Shown piece after piece: positions 1-13,466 of a DNA stretch of 64,000 nt. Under the pieces are notes generated by a model that ran no database searches, was not told the DNA's origin, and saw only the letters and a program-made list of their open reading frames with translations. How positions within the stretch are numbered: position 1 is the stretch's first letter; the number at the start of each line of letters is the position of its first letter. The position numbers and the translations under genes were made by a program. Origin of the DNA: Alkalihalobacillus sp. AL-G (GTDB lineage: Bacteria; Bacillota; Bacilli; Bacillales; Fictibacillaceae); assembly GCF_030643805.1 (NCBI RefSeq), contig NZ_CP094656.1:682001-746000 (forward strand). The letters are read 5' to 3'.

Positions 1-879
1 TTGAAGGTGAAACCTGGCGAAATGGTCGGCTATATCGGTGAGAATGGTGCTGGTAAATCAACGACCATCAAGATGCTGACCGGTATTCTTACTCCGACAG
101 CGGGGAGTGTCACGATCAATGGAATGAATCCGCATAAGGAGCGGGAACGGTTTGTGAAAACTATCGGTGTCGTTTTTGGTCAACGATCCCAATTATGGTG
201 GGATATCGCCGTACAGGAATCGTTCCGTCTGCTGAAAAAAGTGTACAACGTATCTGATGAAGATTATAAACATCATATGGGAATGGTGATCGAGGCGTTG
301 GATATAGCTCCATTGCTCGATAAACCTGTGAGAAAGCTGTCGCTCGGTCAACGAATGCGTTGTGAATTAGCAGCAGCACTCATCCACAACCCGCCGTTAC
401 TTTTTCTTGATGAACCGACAATCGGGCTTGATGTACTCGTAAAGCTGAAAATCCGTGAGTTCCTTAAGGAATTGAACGAGCGTTACAACACAACAGTCAT
501 GTTGACTACTCATGACCTTACTGACATCGAAGCCCTTTGTGAGCGGGTCGTCATGCTCGATGAAGGGAAAATCATCTATGATGGAGCATTAAATCAGTTG
601 AAAACAAGCTGGGGCGAAGGGAAGCAAATCCAGTTCCACTTCACATCTCCGAAAACGAAGGAGGAACTTTTACAAACAACCGGCAGTGAGCTTGTTGTTT
701 GGGAGCCAGGTGAAAACCCGAATAGCTGGACGGCAAACGTCTCAAATGATGAAGAAGTCATATCGATTTTAATTAAAAACGTTGTGGCCGATCATCGGAT
801 TCTTGATCTGAGACTATTGGAAACGTCAACGGAAGAAATCATCCGTAACATTTACGAGGAAGGCGTTATCCGTGGGTAA
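1..879 (+). CDS. ABC-2 type exporter, ATP-binding protein (5' end cut by window edge)
   Basis: This is the cytoplasmic ATPase of a daunorubicin/ABC-2 type exporter. It has a Walker A (GENGAGKST, about residues 13-21), signature LSLGQR near 115, Walker B LLFLDEPTIGLD and a switch histidine in TTHD. About 80 C-terminal residues follow the ATPase core, as in this family. The visible frame begins right at the window edge with VKPGE, which in relatives lies some 30-50 residues into the protein, so the true start is almost certainly upstream and the apparent TTG at base 1 is internal. The next gene overlaps it by 8 bp, so ATPase and permeases are translationally coupled. The substrate cannot be told from sequence. 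Confidence 0.9.
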   Translation: MKVKPGEMVGYIGENGAGKSTTIKMLTGILTPTAGSVTINGMNPHKERERFVKTIGVVFGQRSQLWWDIAVQESFRLLKKVYNVSDEDYKHHMGMVIEALDIAPLLDKPVRKLSLGQRMRCELAAALIHNPPLLFLDEPTIGLDVLVKLKIREFLKELNERYNTTVMLTTHDLTDIEALCERVVMLDEGKIIYDGALNQLKTSWGEGKQIQFHFTSPKTKEELLQTTGSELVVWEPGENPNSWTANVSNDEEVISILIKNVVADHRILDLRLLETSTEEIIRNIYEEGVIRG

Positions 880-1663
880 GTACATTGAAATGATCCGGAT
901 TCGCTTTCTGATGATGCTCGCCTACCGTACCAATTACTACAGCGGTATCATTATTTACAGCATTAATATCGCTGCCTATTATTTTTTATGGAGTGCGATC
1001 TATGGAGGAAAAGAGGATATTGAAGGACTGTCTGTCATTCAGATGACGACGTACATAGCGGTTGCCTGGATGGCGCGTGCTTTTTACTTCAACAACATCG
1101 ATCGAGAAATTGCGATGGAAATTAAAGAGGGGAAGGTAGCGGTTGAACTCATCCGTCCATACCATTATTTAAGTATGAAAACGATGCAAGCGTTAGGGGA
1201 AGGGATCTTCCGGTTACTCTTTTTCTCGGTTCCAGGAATGGTGATCGTCAGTCTCATTTTCCCTTTACAAATATCCGCAGAGCCATCTACATGGGGATTC
1301 TTTGCCTTTTCAATTGTATTCAGTTTTATCATTAATACACAGATCAATTTGATGACAGGCATCCTCACATTTTTCTTATTCAATAATGATGGCTTGATTC
1401 GGGCGAAACGAGTCGTCATCGATCTTTTTTCTGGGTTGATTTTGCCGATCAGCTTTTATCCAGTTTGGGCGCAATCGATCATGGGGATGTTTCCTTTTCA
1501 ATACATCTCATACGTGCCGAGTATGATTTTTACGGGAGGCTTTGTCGGTTCTGAGGTTTGGCATGCTATGATGATGCAGTTTCTCTGGGTTGCAATTCTT
1601 TTCATACCGATTCAACTGCTATGGATGCTTGCGAAAAAACAAATGGTCATTCAGGGAGGGTAA
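872..1663 (+). CDS. ABC-2 type exporter permease (COG4587-like)
   Basis: An integral membrane protein of 263 residues with about six hydrophobic segments (first at roughly 20-45, last at 228-252). The start is GTG, overlapping the stop of the ATPase gene, preceded by GAGGAAGG. The pattern of an N-terminal MGKYIEMIRIRF segment, a central IREIAMEIKEG-like cytosolic loop (here DREIAMEIKEGK) and LILPISFYPVWAQ resembles the COG4587 ABC-2 permease family, which usually pairs with a second permease and a daunorubicin-type ATPase, exactly as here. It probably forms half of the membrane channel of the exporter. Substrate unknown. Confidence 0.8.
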   Translation: MGKYIEMIRIRFLMMLAYRTNYYSGIIIYSINIAAYYFLWSAIYGGKEDIEGLSVIQMTTYIAVAWMARAFYFNNIDREIAMEIKEGKVAVELIRPYHYLSMKTMQALGEGIFRLLFFSVPGMVIVSLIFPLQISAEPSTWGFFAFSIVFSFIINTQINLMTGILTFFLFNNDGLIRAKRVVIDLFSGLILPISFYPVWAQSIMGMFPFQYISYVPSMIFTGGFVGSEVWHAMMMQFLWVAILFIPIQLLWMLAKKQMVIQGG

Positions 1664-1669
1664 TCGAGC

Positions 1670-2455
1670 ATGTCTTATGTTTCAATATTTATGCAATATG
1701 TCGGTCAGTACATGAAAACACGATTAACCTACCGTACGGATATGATCGTTGAAATTATATCGGACCTGCTTTTTCAAGCGGTCAATCTCATCTTTATCCT
1801 TGTTGTTTTCGGGCATACACAGCTATTAAGCGGGTGGACGAAGGATGAAATCATCTTTATATATGGATTTTTCCTAATCCCGTTTGCGGTATTCTCAACC
1901 TTTTTCAACATTTGGGACTTTAATGAACGGTATATCGTAAAAGGGGAGTTGGATCGGATTCTGACACGTCCGATTCATAGCTTGTTTCAAGTCATTCTCG
2001 AACGGCTGGAGCTTGAATCGATGTTTGGCGTCATCACAGGGTTAGCTGTGATGATTTATGCTGGGCAAAATCTCGGACTATCAATCGAGTGGTACGATCC
2101 GATTCTATTCCTGTTGTTCGTAGTCGGCGGGTCGCTAGTCTATGCGGGGATCTTCATCAGTATCGCGACGATCAGCTTTTGGTCGGACAGCAGGACGGCG
2201 ATTATGCCGATGATGTACAATATCGGAAATTTCGGGCGTTATCCAGTTGATATTTATAATCAAATCATCCGGTTCGTTCTGACGTGGGTTTTGCCATTTG
2301 CATTTGTCGGTGTGTATCCGGCCGCCTTTTTCCTTGGTAAAACAGATTGGTACTTGTATGCTTTCCTGACGCCGGTCATGGGGATCGTCTTCTTTATCTT
2401 ATCGATCATCCTCTGGAACATCGGCGTCACAAAGTATCGAGGAGCTGGGAACTGA
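1670..2455 (+). CDS. ABC-2 type exporter permease (COG3694-like)
   Basis: The second membrane subunit (261 residues, about six membrane spans), starting with ATG 6 bp after the preceding stop behind GGGAGGG. The segments ILTRPIHSLFQVILE and YPVDIYNQIIRF are typical of the COG3694 ABC-2 permease group that accompanies COG4587 proteins. The three genes form one operon (ATPase, permease, permease). No terminator hairpin is obvious after the stop; the next gene begins about 130 bp downstream. Confidence 0.8.
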   Translation: MSYVSIFMQYVGQYMKTRLTYRTDMIVEIISDLLFQAVNLIFILVVFGHTQLLSGWTKDEIIFIYGFFLIPFAVFSTFFNIWDFNERYIVKGELDRILTRPIHSLFQVILERLELESMFGVITGLAVMIYAGQNLGLSIEWYDPILFLLFVVGGSLVYAGIFISIATISFWSDSRTAIMPMMYNIGNFGRYPVDIYNQIIRFVLTWVLPFAFVGVYPAAFFLGKTDWYLYAFLTPVMGIVFFILSIILWNIGVTKYRGAGN

Positions 2456-2588
2456 TTTGAATTGGACATCGCCCGACTTCTTTAGGATTCCGTGCACTAA
2501 ACTTCAAAAATTCGTATAGCGTTATTTAGTTGGTCCGACTTGTCCTATCTTTGTCCCTTTTTGCATAGGCTTAGATGAGGTGGAAAAG

Positions 2589-3023
2589 ATGGACCTTCTT
2601 TTTTTGTTACTAATTATGTGTGCAGTGGCTCTCATCGTATTTAGAAGTCTCCGTTCCTTTTTTGTACATACGCCTGTGCGCCGGAAACCTCCGAGGGGAT
2701 TTATCTCACTGGAGGATTTGGCTTCCTTATTTATCGTTTATTCAATAATAATTTTAGGCTTCGGGACCATATATCTAAGCATGTTGTTAAATGATATCCC
2801 TGTACTGATGGAGGGTGGCTTTCCTCTTAGAGGGGATTATATAGAACTTGCCGAATCGGTTTCCTATTTTAGTGCTGTTACATTGCTTTCGGTTGGATAC
2901 GGGGACATTACACCAGTCGGGATTGGACGATGGATTTCGATTTTCGAGGCACTTGTCGGATATCTGTTACCAGCAGCATTTGTTTTATCCACTTTTACCG
3001 GGAATGGAAAAAAGTCAGAATAG
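2589..3023 (+). CDS. Two-pore-domain-like K+ channel protein (Ion_trans_2)
   Basis: A 144-residue membrane protein with an N-terminal span (3-19), a second span (about 47-67), a pore loop carrying SVGYGD at 101-106 and a last span (about 115-135). SVGYGD is a variant of the K+ selectivity filter TVGYG, so potassium selectivity is inferred. The extra N-terminal span gives three spans instead of the usual two. No RCK/TrkA regulatory domain is fused. The ATG at 2589 is preferred because GAGGTGG lies 5 bp upstream; a GTG at 2580 would sit inside that site. A dispersed repeat follows about 45 bp after the stop. Confidence 0.8.
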   Translation: MDLLFLLLIMCAVALIVFRSLRSFFVHTPVRRKPPRGFISLEDLASLFIVYSIIILGFGTIYLSMLLNDIPVLMEGGFPLRGDYIELAESVSYFSAVTLLSVGYGDITPVGIGRWISIFEALVGYLLPAAFVLSTFTGNGKKSE

Positions 3024-3066
3024 TTGTAACCTTTATGCTCTTTAGGTACCCTGAATATATGAGGAT

Positions 3067-3162
3067 GTTCAAAAAGAACCAAATGATAAACTACGAATTT
3101 TTCGAACGCACAGGGCGTGACGTATTTAGCCAGTGTTGTTTCTGATTCGTCACTTTTTGAAC
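3067..3162 (+). repeat. Dispersed intergenic element, family A, copy 1 (short form)
   Basis: About 96 bp bounded by GTTCAAAAAG on the left and its inverse CTTTTTGAAC on the right. Copies 2 (52079-52217) and 3 (60103-60245) share these ends, the left-inner segment CCAAATGATAAAC (copy 2) and the right-inner TTCGTCACTTTTTGAAC. This copy lacks the central CGGTCCTCACGTATTA block of the other two, so it is an internally shortened or divergent version. No coding capacity. It sits between the channel gene and bcp. Confidence 0.65.
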
Positions 3163-3195
3163 CTTTATTCAAGTCTTGTATTGGAGGGTATCAAA

Positions 3196-3663
3196 ATGGC
3201 TGTAAAAACAGGTCAAAAGGCTCCGGATTTTACCGTGGCCGCAAACAATGGTGAAAATGTAAGGTTATCGGATTTTAAAGGAAAAAATGTTGTTCTCTAT
3301 TTTTATCCGAAAGACATGACACCAGGCTGTACAACAGAGGCATGTGATTTCAGAGACAACTACAAAAAGTTCGGTGACTTAGATACGGTGATTCTCGGGG
3401 TGAGTCCGGATCCGGTTGATCGCCATAACAAATTCATTGAAAAACATGATCTTCCATTCTTGTTGTTGGCAGACGAGGAGCATAAGGTTGCGGACCTATA
3501 CGATGTATGGCAATTAAAGAAAAACTTCGGAAAAGAATACATGGGGATCGTTCGCTCGACCTTCATCATTGACAAAAATGGTGAGCTCGTAAAGGAATGG
3601 CGTAAAGTTCGTGTGAAGGATCATGTTACTGAGGCACTGGAGTACATCAAGGTAAATCTTTAA
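3196..3663 (+). CDS. bcp: Thiol peroxidase Bcp (peroxiredoxin, AhpC/TSA family)
   Basis: A cytosolic peroxiredoxin of 155 residues that reduces H2O2 and organic hydroperoxides with thioredoxin as electron donor (family knowledge). The peroxidatic motif TPGCTTEAC places Cys45 and Cys50 five residues apart, the atypical two-Cys arrangement of Bcp. The start at 3196 is supported by GGAGGG 7 bp upstream and by MAVKTGQKAPDF being the usual Bcp N-terminus; a longer frame would run into the upstream repeat. The B. subtilis counterpart ygaF also lies just upstream of perR, consistent with a peroxide-defence neighbourhood. Confidence 0.93.
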   Translation: MAVKTGQKAPDFTVAANNGENVRLSDFKGKNVVLYFYPKDMTPGCTTEACDFRDNYKKFGDLDTVILGVSPDPVDRHNKFIEKHDLPFLLLADEEHKVADLYDVWQLKKNFGKEYMGIVRSTFIIDKNGELVKEWRKVRVKDHVTEALEYIKVNL

Positions 3664-3747
3664 ACTAAAATGAAGATTCAGGGGGGGTTGCCATATGTAA
3701 ATCGGACAGCCTCTCTCTTTTTTGTTGGGTCACAAGGAGGAATGATT

Positions 3748-4617
3748 TTGAAAAAATTGAATTTAGAATATGAAATAGTTGGGGATGGAACGACAACGCT
3801 TATCATCGAATCCGGCATTGGGGGATCGTTTTACAATTGGAAGCCGTTAGTTAACAAGATAAAGGAATCTTTTACGATCGTTTTATATCATCGCTCTGGG
3901 TATGGGAAAAGCCAATCTTCAAATGAACCTAGAACGACCCGGAATATTGCTAGTGAATTACATAGTCTCACTGAAAAAATAGGGGTAAAAGAGAAATTCG
4001 TATTATTGGGGCATTCGTTTGGAGGGTTATGTGCACAGCACTTTGCTAAAATGTATCCTAACCAATTAAAGGGTGTCGTTCTTGTTGATTCTACCTCGCA
4101 TAATTTTCAACAGTTGTACGATTTGGACGTACCAGTTATGAATTCGATGATCAGTATCGAAAAAATGGTCGAAAGCTGTCTAACGAATTCCGAACTATCA
4201 CAACAGGAACTACAAGTGAAATACACAGATATGTTAACTGAGTATAGTAAGAAGGCTTCTGATCGTGATGCAAAAGGAATGGAAGAGTTCGTCACAAATC
4301 CCCGTCTTTATAAAACGACAGCTGCCGAATTTGAAAATTGGGGTACAAGTAGTGCGGACATTAAGAATAGCGGGGTTTTTCCTAACGTTCCACTAATCGT
4401 AATTGCAAGAGATAAGGAATTCGCTGCAAAGCCTTGGCTTGATCATAGCATTCCGAAAGAAGAAGCTGCTTTATATGAAGATGTATGGCGTGATCTACAA
4501 GTAGAGTTATCTGAGCTATCAACGAAAGGTGAACTCATCATCGCAGAAAACAGTGATCATGAAGTCCACATAGATAGACCGGACATCGTCATCCAATCAT
4601 TAGATCAGTTCTTTTAA
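3748..4617 (+). CDS. Alpha/beta hydrolase
   Basis: An alpha/beta hydrolase of about 289 residues. The nucleophile elbow GHSFGG places Ser90; an acid is likely in IARDKEF and the catalytic His in NSDHEVHIDRP near the C-terminus. The oxyanion HG motif is replaced by ESGIGGS. The TTG start at 3748 is chosen because AAGGAGG lies 7 bp upstream; the ATG at 3742 is only 1 bp from that site. No signal peptide, so cytosolic. Substrate unknown: the fold covers esterases, epoxide hydrolases and dienelactone hydrolases. It stands alone between bcp and a dehydrogenase. Confidence 0.8.
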   Translation: MKKLNLEYEIVGDGTTTLIIESGIGGSFYNWKPLVNKIKESFTIVLYHRSGYGKSQSSNEPRTTRNIASELHSLTEKIGVKEKFVLLGHSFGGLCAQHFAKMYPNQLKGVVLVDSTSHNFQQLYDLDVPVMNSMISIEKMVESCLTNSELSQQELQVKYTDMLTEYSKKASDRDAKGMEEFVTNPRLYKTTAAEFENWGTSSADIKNSGVFPNVPLIVIARDKEFAAKPWLDHSIPKEEAALYEDVWRDLQVELSELSTKGELIIAENSDHEVHIDRPDIVIQSLDQFF

Positions 4618-4772
4618 CAAATAGTGTGATAAAATTAAGTCAAAAATCTAAACCCTGAACAGCCGAAATAGTGCCGCTTCATATTAAAACCCTCATTACA
4701 GGGTCGTTCGTCTATACGAAGCAGGACTTTTCAGCATATAACAGAAGTAACTAAATCTCTTCTAATCATTCA

Positions 4773-4804
4773 GGGGACTCAAAGGCAAGCGAGTCTCCTT
4801 TTTT
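4773..4804 (+). terminator. Intrinsic terminator after the hydrolase gene
   Basis: GGGACTC pairs with GAGTCTC across a 10-base loop and is followed by TTTTTT. It ends transcription about 40 bp before the next gene. Confidence 0.6.
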
Positions 4805-4846
4805 ACACGTAGTTAACGATAACTTTTCAACTAAGGAGGCTGTCAA

Positions 4847-5797
4847 ATGTACATTCTTTCTTCGGCAAAAATCCGTTATTCGATTCAGGATCGGCTACAA
4901 GAAAAATACCCAGAGTTTACGTTTCAATTTTGTCAGGGAATGGAAGAGGCTAAGGTTTATTTAGATAAAGCAGACATACTGATTACATATGGCGAAGATC
5001 TGACTCCTGAACTTATGGAACAGGCGAACAAATTACAATGGATTCATGTCATCTCGGCAGGTCTCGATAAAATGCCTTTTCAAGCGATTGAACAACGTGA
5101 GATTCTCGTAACCAATGCGCGGGGAATCCATCAAACACCGATGGCGGAGTATACAATTGCGATGATGTTGCAAGTTGTCCGAAAACTTCCTTTGATTCAT
5201 CAAAATCAAACGAATAAAGTATGGGATCGTAAATTGAAAATGGATGAACTTCACGGAAAAACACTCGGTGTACTTGGTGCAGGGGCAATCGGCTCAGAAA
5301 TTGCCCGATTAGCGAAAGCGTTCCAGATGACAACCATTGGAATGAATCGAAGCGGGAAGCCTGTCGATCATTTTGATGAAATTATTACGGAAGAACATCT
5401 CGATAACCTACTTGTCAAGGCAGATTTTCTCGTATCTGTTCTACCGAAAACAGAATCAACAGGAGCTTTTTTAATGAAACGACATTTTGAAATGATGCAA
5501 GACCACGCCGTTTTTATTAATATCGGACGTGGGACAACGGTAGATCAATACGGATTGATTGAAGCCTTAAAACAAAATCAGATTGCCCACGCAGTGCTTG
5601 ATGTAATGGCAGAAGAACCACTGCCTGAAGAGAACCCACTCTGGGAGATGGAAAATGTCACCGTGACGCCTCACATTTCCGGAATAACGCCGCAATACCA
5701 GCAACGCGCTTTTGAACAATTTGAAAACAATTTACACGTTTACCGAACAGGCAAAGGGAAGTATATAAATGTAATTGATCTTGACAGGGGGTATTAA
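4847..5797 (+). CDS. D-2-hydroxyacid dehydrogenase (NAD-dependent)
   Basis: A 316-residue D-isomer-specific 2-hydroxyacid dehydrogenase, interconverting a 2-oxoacid and a D-2-hydroxyacid. The NAD-binding GAGAIGSEIAR lies at 144-154, and the catalytic trio is visible as Arg228 (IGRGT), Glu257 (AEEPLP) and His276 (TPHISG). Length and layout fit the soluble cytosolic family. Good RBS (AAGGAGG). The cobalamin adenosyltransferase gene starts 3 bp after the stop, so the two are co-transcribed. Substrate not resolvable; glyoxylate/hydroxypyruvate-type enzymes are one possibility. Confidence 0.88.
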   Translation: MYILSSAKIRYSIQDRLQEKYPEFTFQFCQGMEEAKVYLDKADILITYGEDLTPELMEQANKLQWIHVISAGLDKMPFQAIEQREILVTNARGIHQTPMAEYTIAMMLQVVRKLPLIHQNQTNKVWDRKLKMDELHGKTLGVLGAGAIGSEIARLAKAFQMTTIGMNRSGKPVDHFDEIITEEHLDNLLVKADFLVSVLPKTESTGAFLMKRHFEMMQDHAVFINIGRGTTVDQYGLIEALKQNQIAHAVLDVMAEEPLPEENPLWEMENVTVTPHISGITPQYQQRAFEQFENNLHVYRTGKGKYINVIDLDRGY

Positions 5798-5800
5798 GCG

Positions 5801-6349
5801 ATGAAAATTTATACGAAATCTGGAGATAAAGGAACGACCTCACTCGTTTATGGCAACCGTGTACCCAAAAATGATTCAAGAGTGGATGCATACGGAACCT
5901 GTGATGAAGCGAATTCAATGATTGGATTAGGGTTAAGCTATTTACATGAGCAGGATCGCGAATGGAAGGTTGAATTCGAAAAAACGATGCACCGTGTTCA
6001 GACTGTTCTTTTTCATGTAGGGGCTGAACTTGCAACACCAGCAGGTAAAAAGGTTGGCTGGACACTAGAAGAAAAGGACCTCACATTTTTAGAAGAGGCA
6101 ATCGATCGTTGGGATGACGAACTGACCCCTCTGAAACAATTTGTATTGCCAGGTGGATCTAAGGCTGCATCTGCTTTTCATGTTTCGCGAACTGTCGCCC
6201 GGCGAGCCGAACGGCTAGCAGTAAGTATTGAGGACGTCAATCCACTGGTTCTATCCTATTTAAACCGTTTGTCCGATTTTCTGTTTGTCGCAGCACGATA
6301 CGTGAATAAGCAGATGGATGTGATTGAGCCTGTTCTTCACGAGCAATAG
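5801..6349 (+). CDS. ATP:cob(I)alamin adenosyltransferase (PduO type)
   Basis: Transfers the adenosyl group of ATP to cob(I)alamin to make coenzyme B12 (family knowledge). The 182-residue protein has the PduO-type N-terminal ATP loop YTKSGDKGTTSL (4-15) and the conserved C-terminal SRTVARRAERL helix, plus LSYLNRLSDFLFVAAR typical of this all-helical trimeric family. Cytosolic. It starts 3 bp after the dehydrogenase stop with AGGGGG as RBS. No cobalamin riboswitch is visible upstream. The B. subtilis relative is YvqK. Confidence 0.9.
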   Translation: MKIYTKSGDKGTTSLVYGNRVPKNDSRVDAYGTCDEANSMIGLGLSYLHEQDREWKVEFEKTMHRVQTVLFHVGAELATPAGKKVGWTLEEKDLTFLEEAIDRWDDELTPLKQFVLPGGSKAASAFHVSRTVARRAERLAVSIEDVNPLVLSYLNRLSDFLFVAARYVNKQMDVIEPVLHEQ

Positions 6350-6389
6350 CCTGTGATTGGTGGTGTATGTCGAGGAAAATGGGTGTAGA

Positions 6390-6436
6390 TTGACAACAAA
6401 CGCATAATCCGTGTACACTAATTATAAATATTATAA
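6390..6436 (+). promoter_or_regulatory. perR promoter with PerR box
   Basis: TTGACA (6390-6395), an 18-bp spacer and TACACT (6414-6419) form a sigma-A type promoter. Immediately downstream, 6422-6436 reads TTATAAATATTATAA, a 14/15 match (one N counted as match) to the PerR box TTATAATNATTATAA. The box overlaps the likely transcription start, which fits autorepression of perR as known in B. subtilis. Confidence 0.8.
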
Positions 6437-6465
6437 AGTAAGAATGTTTTTTGGAAGAGAGGTGC

Positions 6466-6915
6466 ATGACGATGCCACAAGAAGAAAATCGCTTGCAGAC
6501 GGCGGTTGATACGTTGAAGGGTGCGGGAGTTCGCATAACCCCACAACGTCATGCGATTCTGGAATATTTAATTCAAACGCTGTCTCATCCGACTGCTGAT
6601 GAGATTTATAAAGCATTAGAGGGAAAGTTTCCGAACATGAGTGTTGCCACAGTTTATAATAATCTTCGTGTCTTTCGTGAGGTAGGGCTGGTAAAAGAAT
6701 TGACTTATGGAGATTCCTCCAGTCGCTTCGATTGTGTCACTACAGATCATTATCACATCATTTGTGAGGATTGCGGAAAAATAGTGGACTTTTCCTATCC
6801 GGGCCTAAATGAAGTCGAGGATGTTGCAAAACATGTAACAGGCTTCAGAGTCGGCCATCACCGGATGGAAGTGTACGGATCTTGTCCTGATTGTCAAAAA
6901 GCGAAGGCACATTAA
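6466..6915 (+). CDS. perR: Peroxide-responsive repressor PerR (Fur family)
   Basis: A 149-residue Fur-family repressor sensing H2O2 through metal-catalysed His oxidation. The regulatory metal ligands of B. subtilis PerR (H37, D85, H91, H93, D104) are matched by H41, D89, H95, H97 and D108, and the structural zinc site by C100, C103, C140, C143. The winged-helix part contains [15 protein letters not shown] and [17 protein letters not shown] 6466 follows GAGAGG by 3 bp; ATG 6472 is an equally possible start. It is preceded by its own PerR box and followed by ygzB on the other strand, as in B. subtilis. Confidence 0.96.
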   Translation: MTMPQEENRLQTAVDTLKGAGVRITPQRHAILEYLIQTLSHPTADEIYKALEGKFPNMSVATVYNNLRVFREVGLVKELTYGDSSSRFDCVTTDHYHIICEDCGKIVDFSYPGLNEVEDVAKHVTGFRVGHHRMEVYGSCPDCQKAKAH

Positions 6916-6944
6916 AAAGACTGACAACCCGTCAGTCTTTTTTC
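6916..6944. terminator. Bidirectional terminator between perR and ygzB
   Basis: AAAGACTGAC pairs perfectly with GTCAGTCTTT around a 5-base loop, with T runs on both strands. It serves the convergent perR and ygzB transcripts and overlaps the ygzB stop codon. Confidence 0.85.
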
Positions 6945-7294
6945 ATGCTCTTTTTTTGGTTATACTTTTCATCGAACTCAACACCTTCAAGGGAAGGGTC
7001 CATTGTTAAGGGTTGCTTGCAAAACATGCAAGAGTCAACACGTCCGAGCACCTTCGTAATTTTATGACAGTTTGGGCATTCCACCTGAACCGCCTTCGTT
7101 GATAGCATTCCAATCCATATGTATACACCCGCACTGGAAAGGGTTGCGAGAAACCCAATCAACATAAGTATTGTCATCACTAGGTAGCTTGCTTTAAAAT
7201 AAAGCCCCAGATACATAATGATAATTCCGATGAAAACCAAGCTTAGGGCAAAGGTTCTAATTTTATTTATTTTACTTGTATATTTGATGTCCAT
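6932..7294 (-). CDS. ygzB: YgzB family membrane protein (UPF0295)
   Basis: A 120-residue protein of unknown function with two membrane spans (about 15-35 and 43-65) and a cytosolic C-terminal zinc-ribbon-like segment holding CPNC and CMFC. The family signature [15 protein letters not shown] follows the start. ATG 7294 is chosen because AGGAGG lies 10 bp upstream and the N-terminus then matches B. subtilis YgzB; an in-frame upstream extension would have no RBS. The convergent perR/ygzB arrangement is conserved in Bacillus. Confidence 0.88.
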   Translation of the reverse strand: MDIKYTSKINKIRTFALSLVFIGIIIMYLGLYFKASYLVMTILMLIGFLATLSSAGVYIWIGMLSTKAVQVECPNCHKITKVLGRVDSCMFCKQPLTMDPSLEGVEFDEKYNQKKSMKKD

Positions 7295-7446
7295 AATATG
7301 CATTCCTCCTGCACACAGTATAGCAAATAAGTAGAACGAATTCATGAACAATTGATTAAGATTTTAGATTTGAAAAGGAAAAGCCGAAGAGATATGGAAT
7401 AATTATGGTTAGGAAGCAACGGATATTATTACAGGAGATGATGACA

Positions 7447-8316
7447 ATGGAAGATATATTACGGCCGTTGTACCAAGAACGGGCAAGTCATAATGAAACA
7501 CTTGGGGTATTGTTAGTTGAAAAAAATAAAAAGTACAGTCCATCTACCGATCACTTTGATGTTATTTTGTTTATCATCGTTGAACATGCGGAATCATCCT
7601 GGCAGGTCAAACATTATGAGTTTGAAGATAAAAAAGCAGCGTTACATGTTGTCGATCTTCAGCAATTAAACGAATGGCTTATGCTAGGTTCACACCGACG
7701 CGTAGTTGACTGGGTCGTAAACGGACGAGTCCTGTTTGACCGAAACGAATTTGTTGATGCTTTAAAAACACGAATCAATGACTTTCCGATTGCAGAACGA
7801 CAAAAGAAAATCGGAATCGAGTTTGCAAAGCTTGTTCGCAGGTTTTCGGATGGAAAAGAACTTTATTATGCCGGACACTATCTCGATGCCTATAACAACA
7901 TTATGCATGCACTGCACCATCTTGCTCGTTTATCAGTTATTGAGCACGGGTTCTATCCTGAAGTAACTGTCTGGAATCAAGTTAGACAAATCGAACCTGA
8001 AATTTATAAGTTGTATGAAGAGCTTTCCTCCAGTGAAGAACCCATTAATAAACGAATCGAACTGTTGATCATCGCCAATGAGTTTTCGATGTCTTCAAAA
8101 ACCGATCTTGGCTCTCGTCATCTGAAAGAGATCATGTCGGAGAAGGATGATGCATGGTCTTTCTCAGAGTTAATGGATCACGACGAACTATCCGATTACA
8201 AAATTGATCTTAGTTCATTAATTGAACATCTAATAGAAAAAGAATACATCCAAGTCGTTCGACATGAAACGAAAGGAAAAGGAATTTATCATCGAACCTA
8301 CAAATGTGTTCGGTAA
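7447..8316 (+). CDS. ygxA: YgxA family nucleotidyltransferase-like protein
   Basis: A soluble 289-residue protein of unknown biological role. The N-terminal part (LGVLLVEK... DHFDVILFIIVE) resembles the beta sheet of nucleotidyltransferase-like domains, and the middle is a helical HEPN-like region (YYAGHYLDAYNNIMHALHHLARL). The extreme C-terminus looks like a winged-helix segment. The start ATG 7447 follows CAGGAG by about 10 bp and gives MEDILRPLYQERASH, the usual N-terminus. It lies directly upstream of the rRNA operon, its position in B. subtilis next to rrnD. Confidence 0.85.
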   Translation: MEDILRPLYQERASHNETLGVLLVEKNKKYSPSTDHFDVILFIIVEHAESSWQVKHYEFEDKKAALHVVDLQQLNEWLMLGSHRRVVDWVVNGRVLFDRNEFVDALKTRINDFPIAERQKKIGIEFAKLVRRFSDGKELYYAGHYLDAYNNIMHALHHLARLSVIEHGFYPEVTVWNQVRQIEPEIYKLYEELSSSEEPINKRIELLIIANEFSMSSKTDLGSRHLKEIMSEKDDAWSFSELMDHDELSDYKIDLSSLIEHLIEKEYIQVVRHETKGKGIYHRTYKCVR

Positions 8317-8331
8317 GATACTTCTTAGGTG

Positions 8332-8362
8332 AAGGACATTCCGATAAGGGATGTCCTTATTT
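8332..8362 (+). terminator. Terminator after ygxA
   Basis: AAGGACAT (8332-8339) pairs with ATGTCCTT (8351-8358). The T tract that follows is weak (ATTTAATG), so efficiency is uncertain. Confidence 0.5.
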
Positions 8363-8409
8363 AATGAGAGAAGCTTGCTTTAATTTCTTCTCAAATTGCA
8401 GAAAACGTG

Positions 8410-8438
8410 TTGACACCTTTTTTTAGGCGTGGTATATT
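8410..8438 (+). promoter_or_regulatory. rRNA operon promoter P1
   Basis: TTGACA at 8410-8415, a 17-bp spacer with a T run, and TATATT at 8433-8438. Together with P2 about 76 bp downstream it forms the tandem promoter pair typical of Bacillus rrn operons. Confidence 0.8.
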
Positions 8439-8485
8439 ATATCTCGTCGCTGCGAAAGGCGGCGGTTATAAAACAAAAAAAGTTG

Positions 8486-8514
8486 TTGACAGTGATTGCT
8501 TCAAATGTTATTCT
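8486..8514 (+). promoter_or_regulatory. rRNA operon promoter P2
   Basis: TTGACA at 8486-8491, exactly 17 bp, then TATTCT at 8509-8514. The A-rich stretch just upstream (AACAAAAAAAG) could act as an UP element. The 8515-8698 leader up to the 16S gene has no gene; it holds the rRNA processing region. Confidence 0.85.
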
Positions 8515-8698
8515 ATAAAAGTCGCTGTTAACGAGACAGCAAGCAACAAACTTCGATTCGAAACCACACATTTTGTGATTTCATAATCGACAATCAGCTC
8601 TTTGAAAACTGAACAAAAGCCAAGCGTGAAAATGGGTCTTTTTATTAAGAACCCTAATCAATTTCGATTTACATTTAATGAGCAAATCAAACTTCAAC

Positions 8699-13466
<4,768 letters not shown>

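Noticed and set aside
4640-4740. Possible regulatory RNA in the gap before the hydroxyacid dehydrogenase gene
   Set aside because: ACCCTG/CAGGGT and CTTC..GAAG can pair weakly, but no riboswitch class is recognised and the signal is below what I would report.
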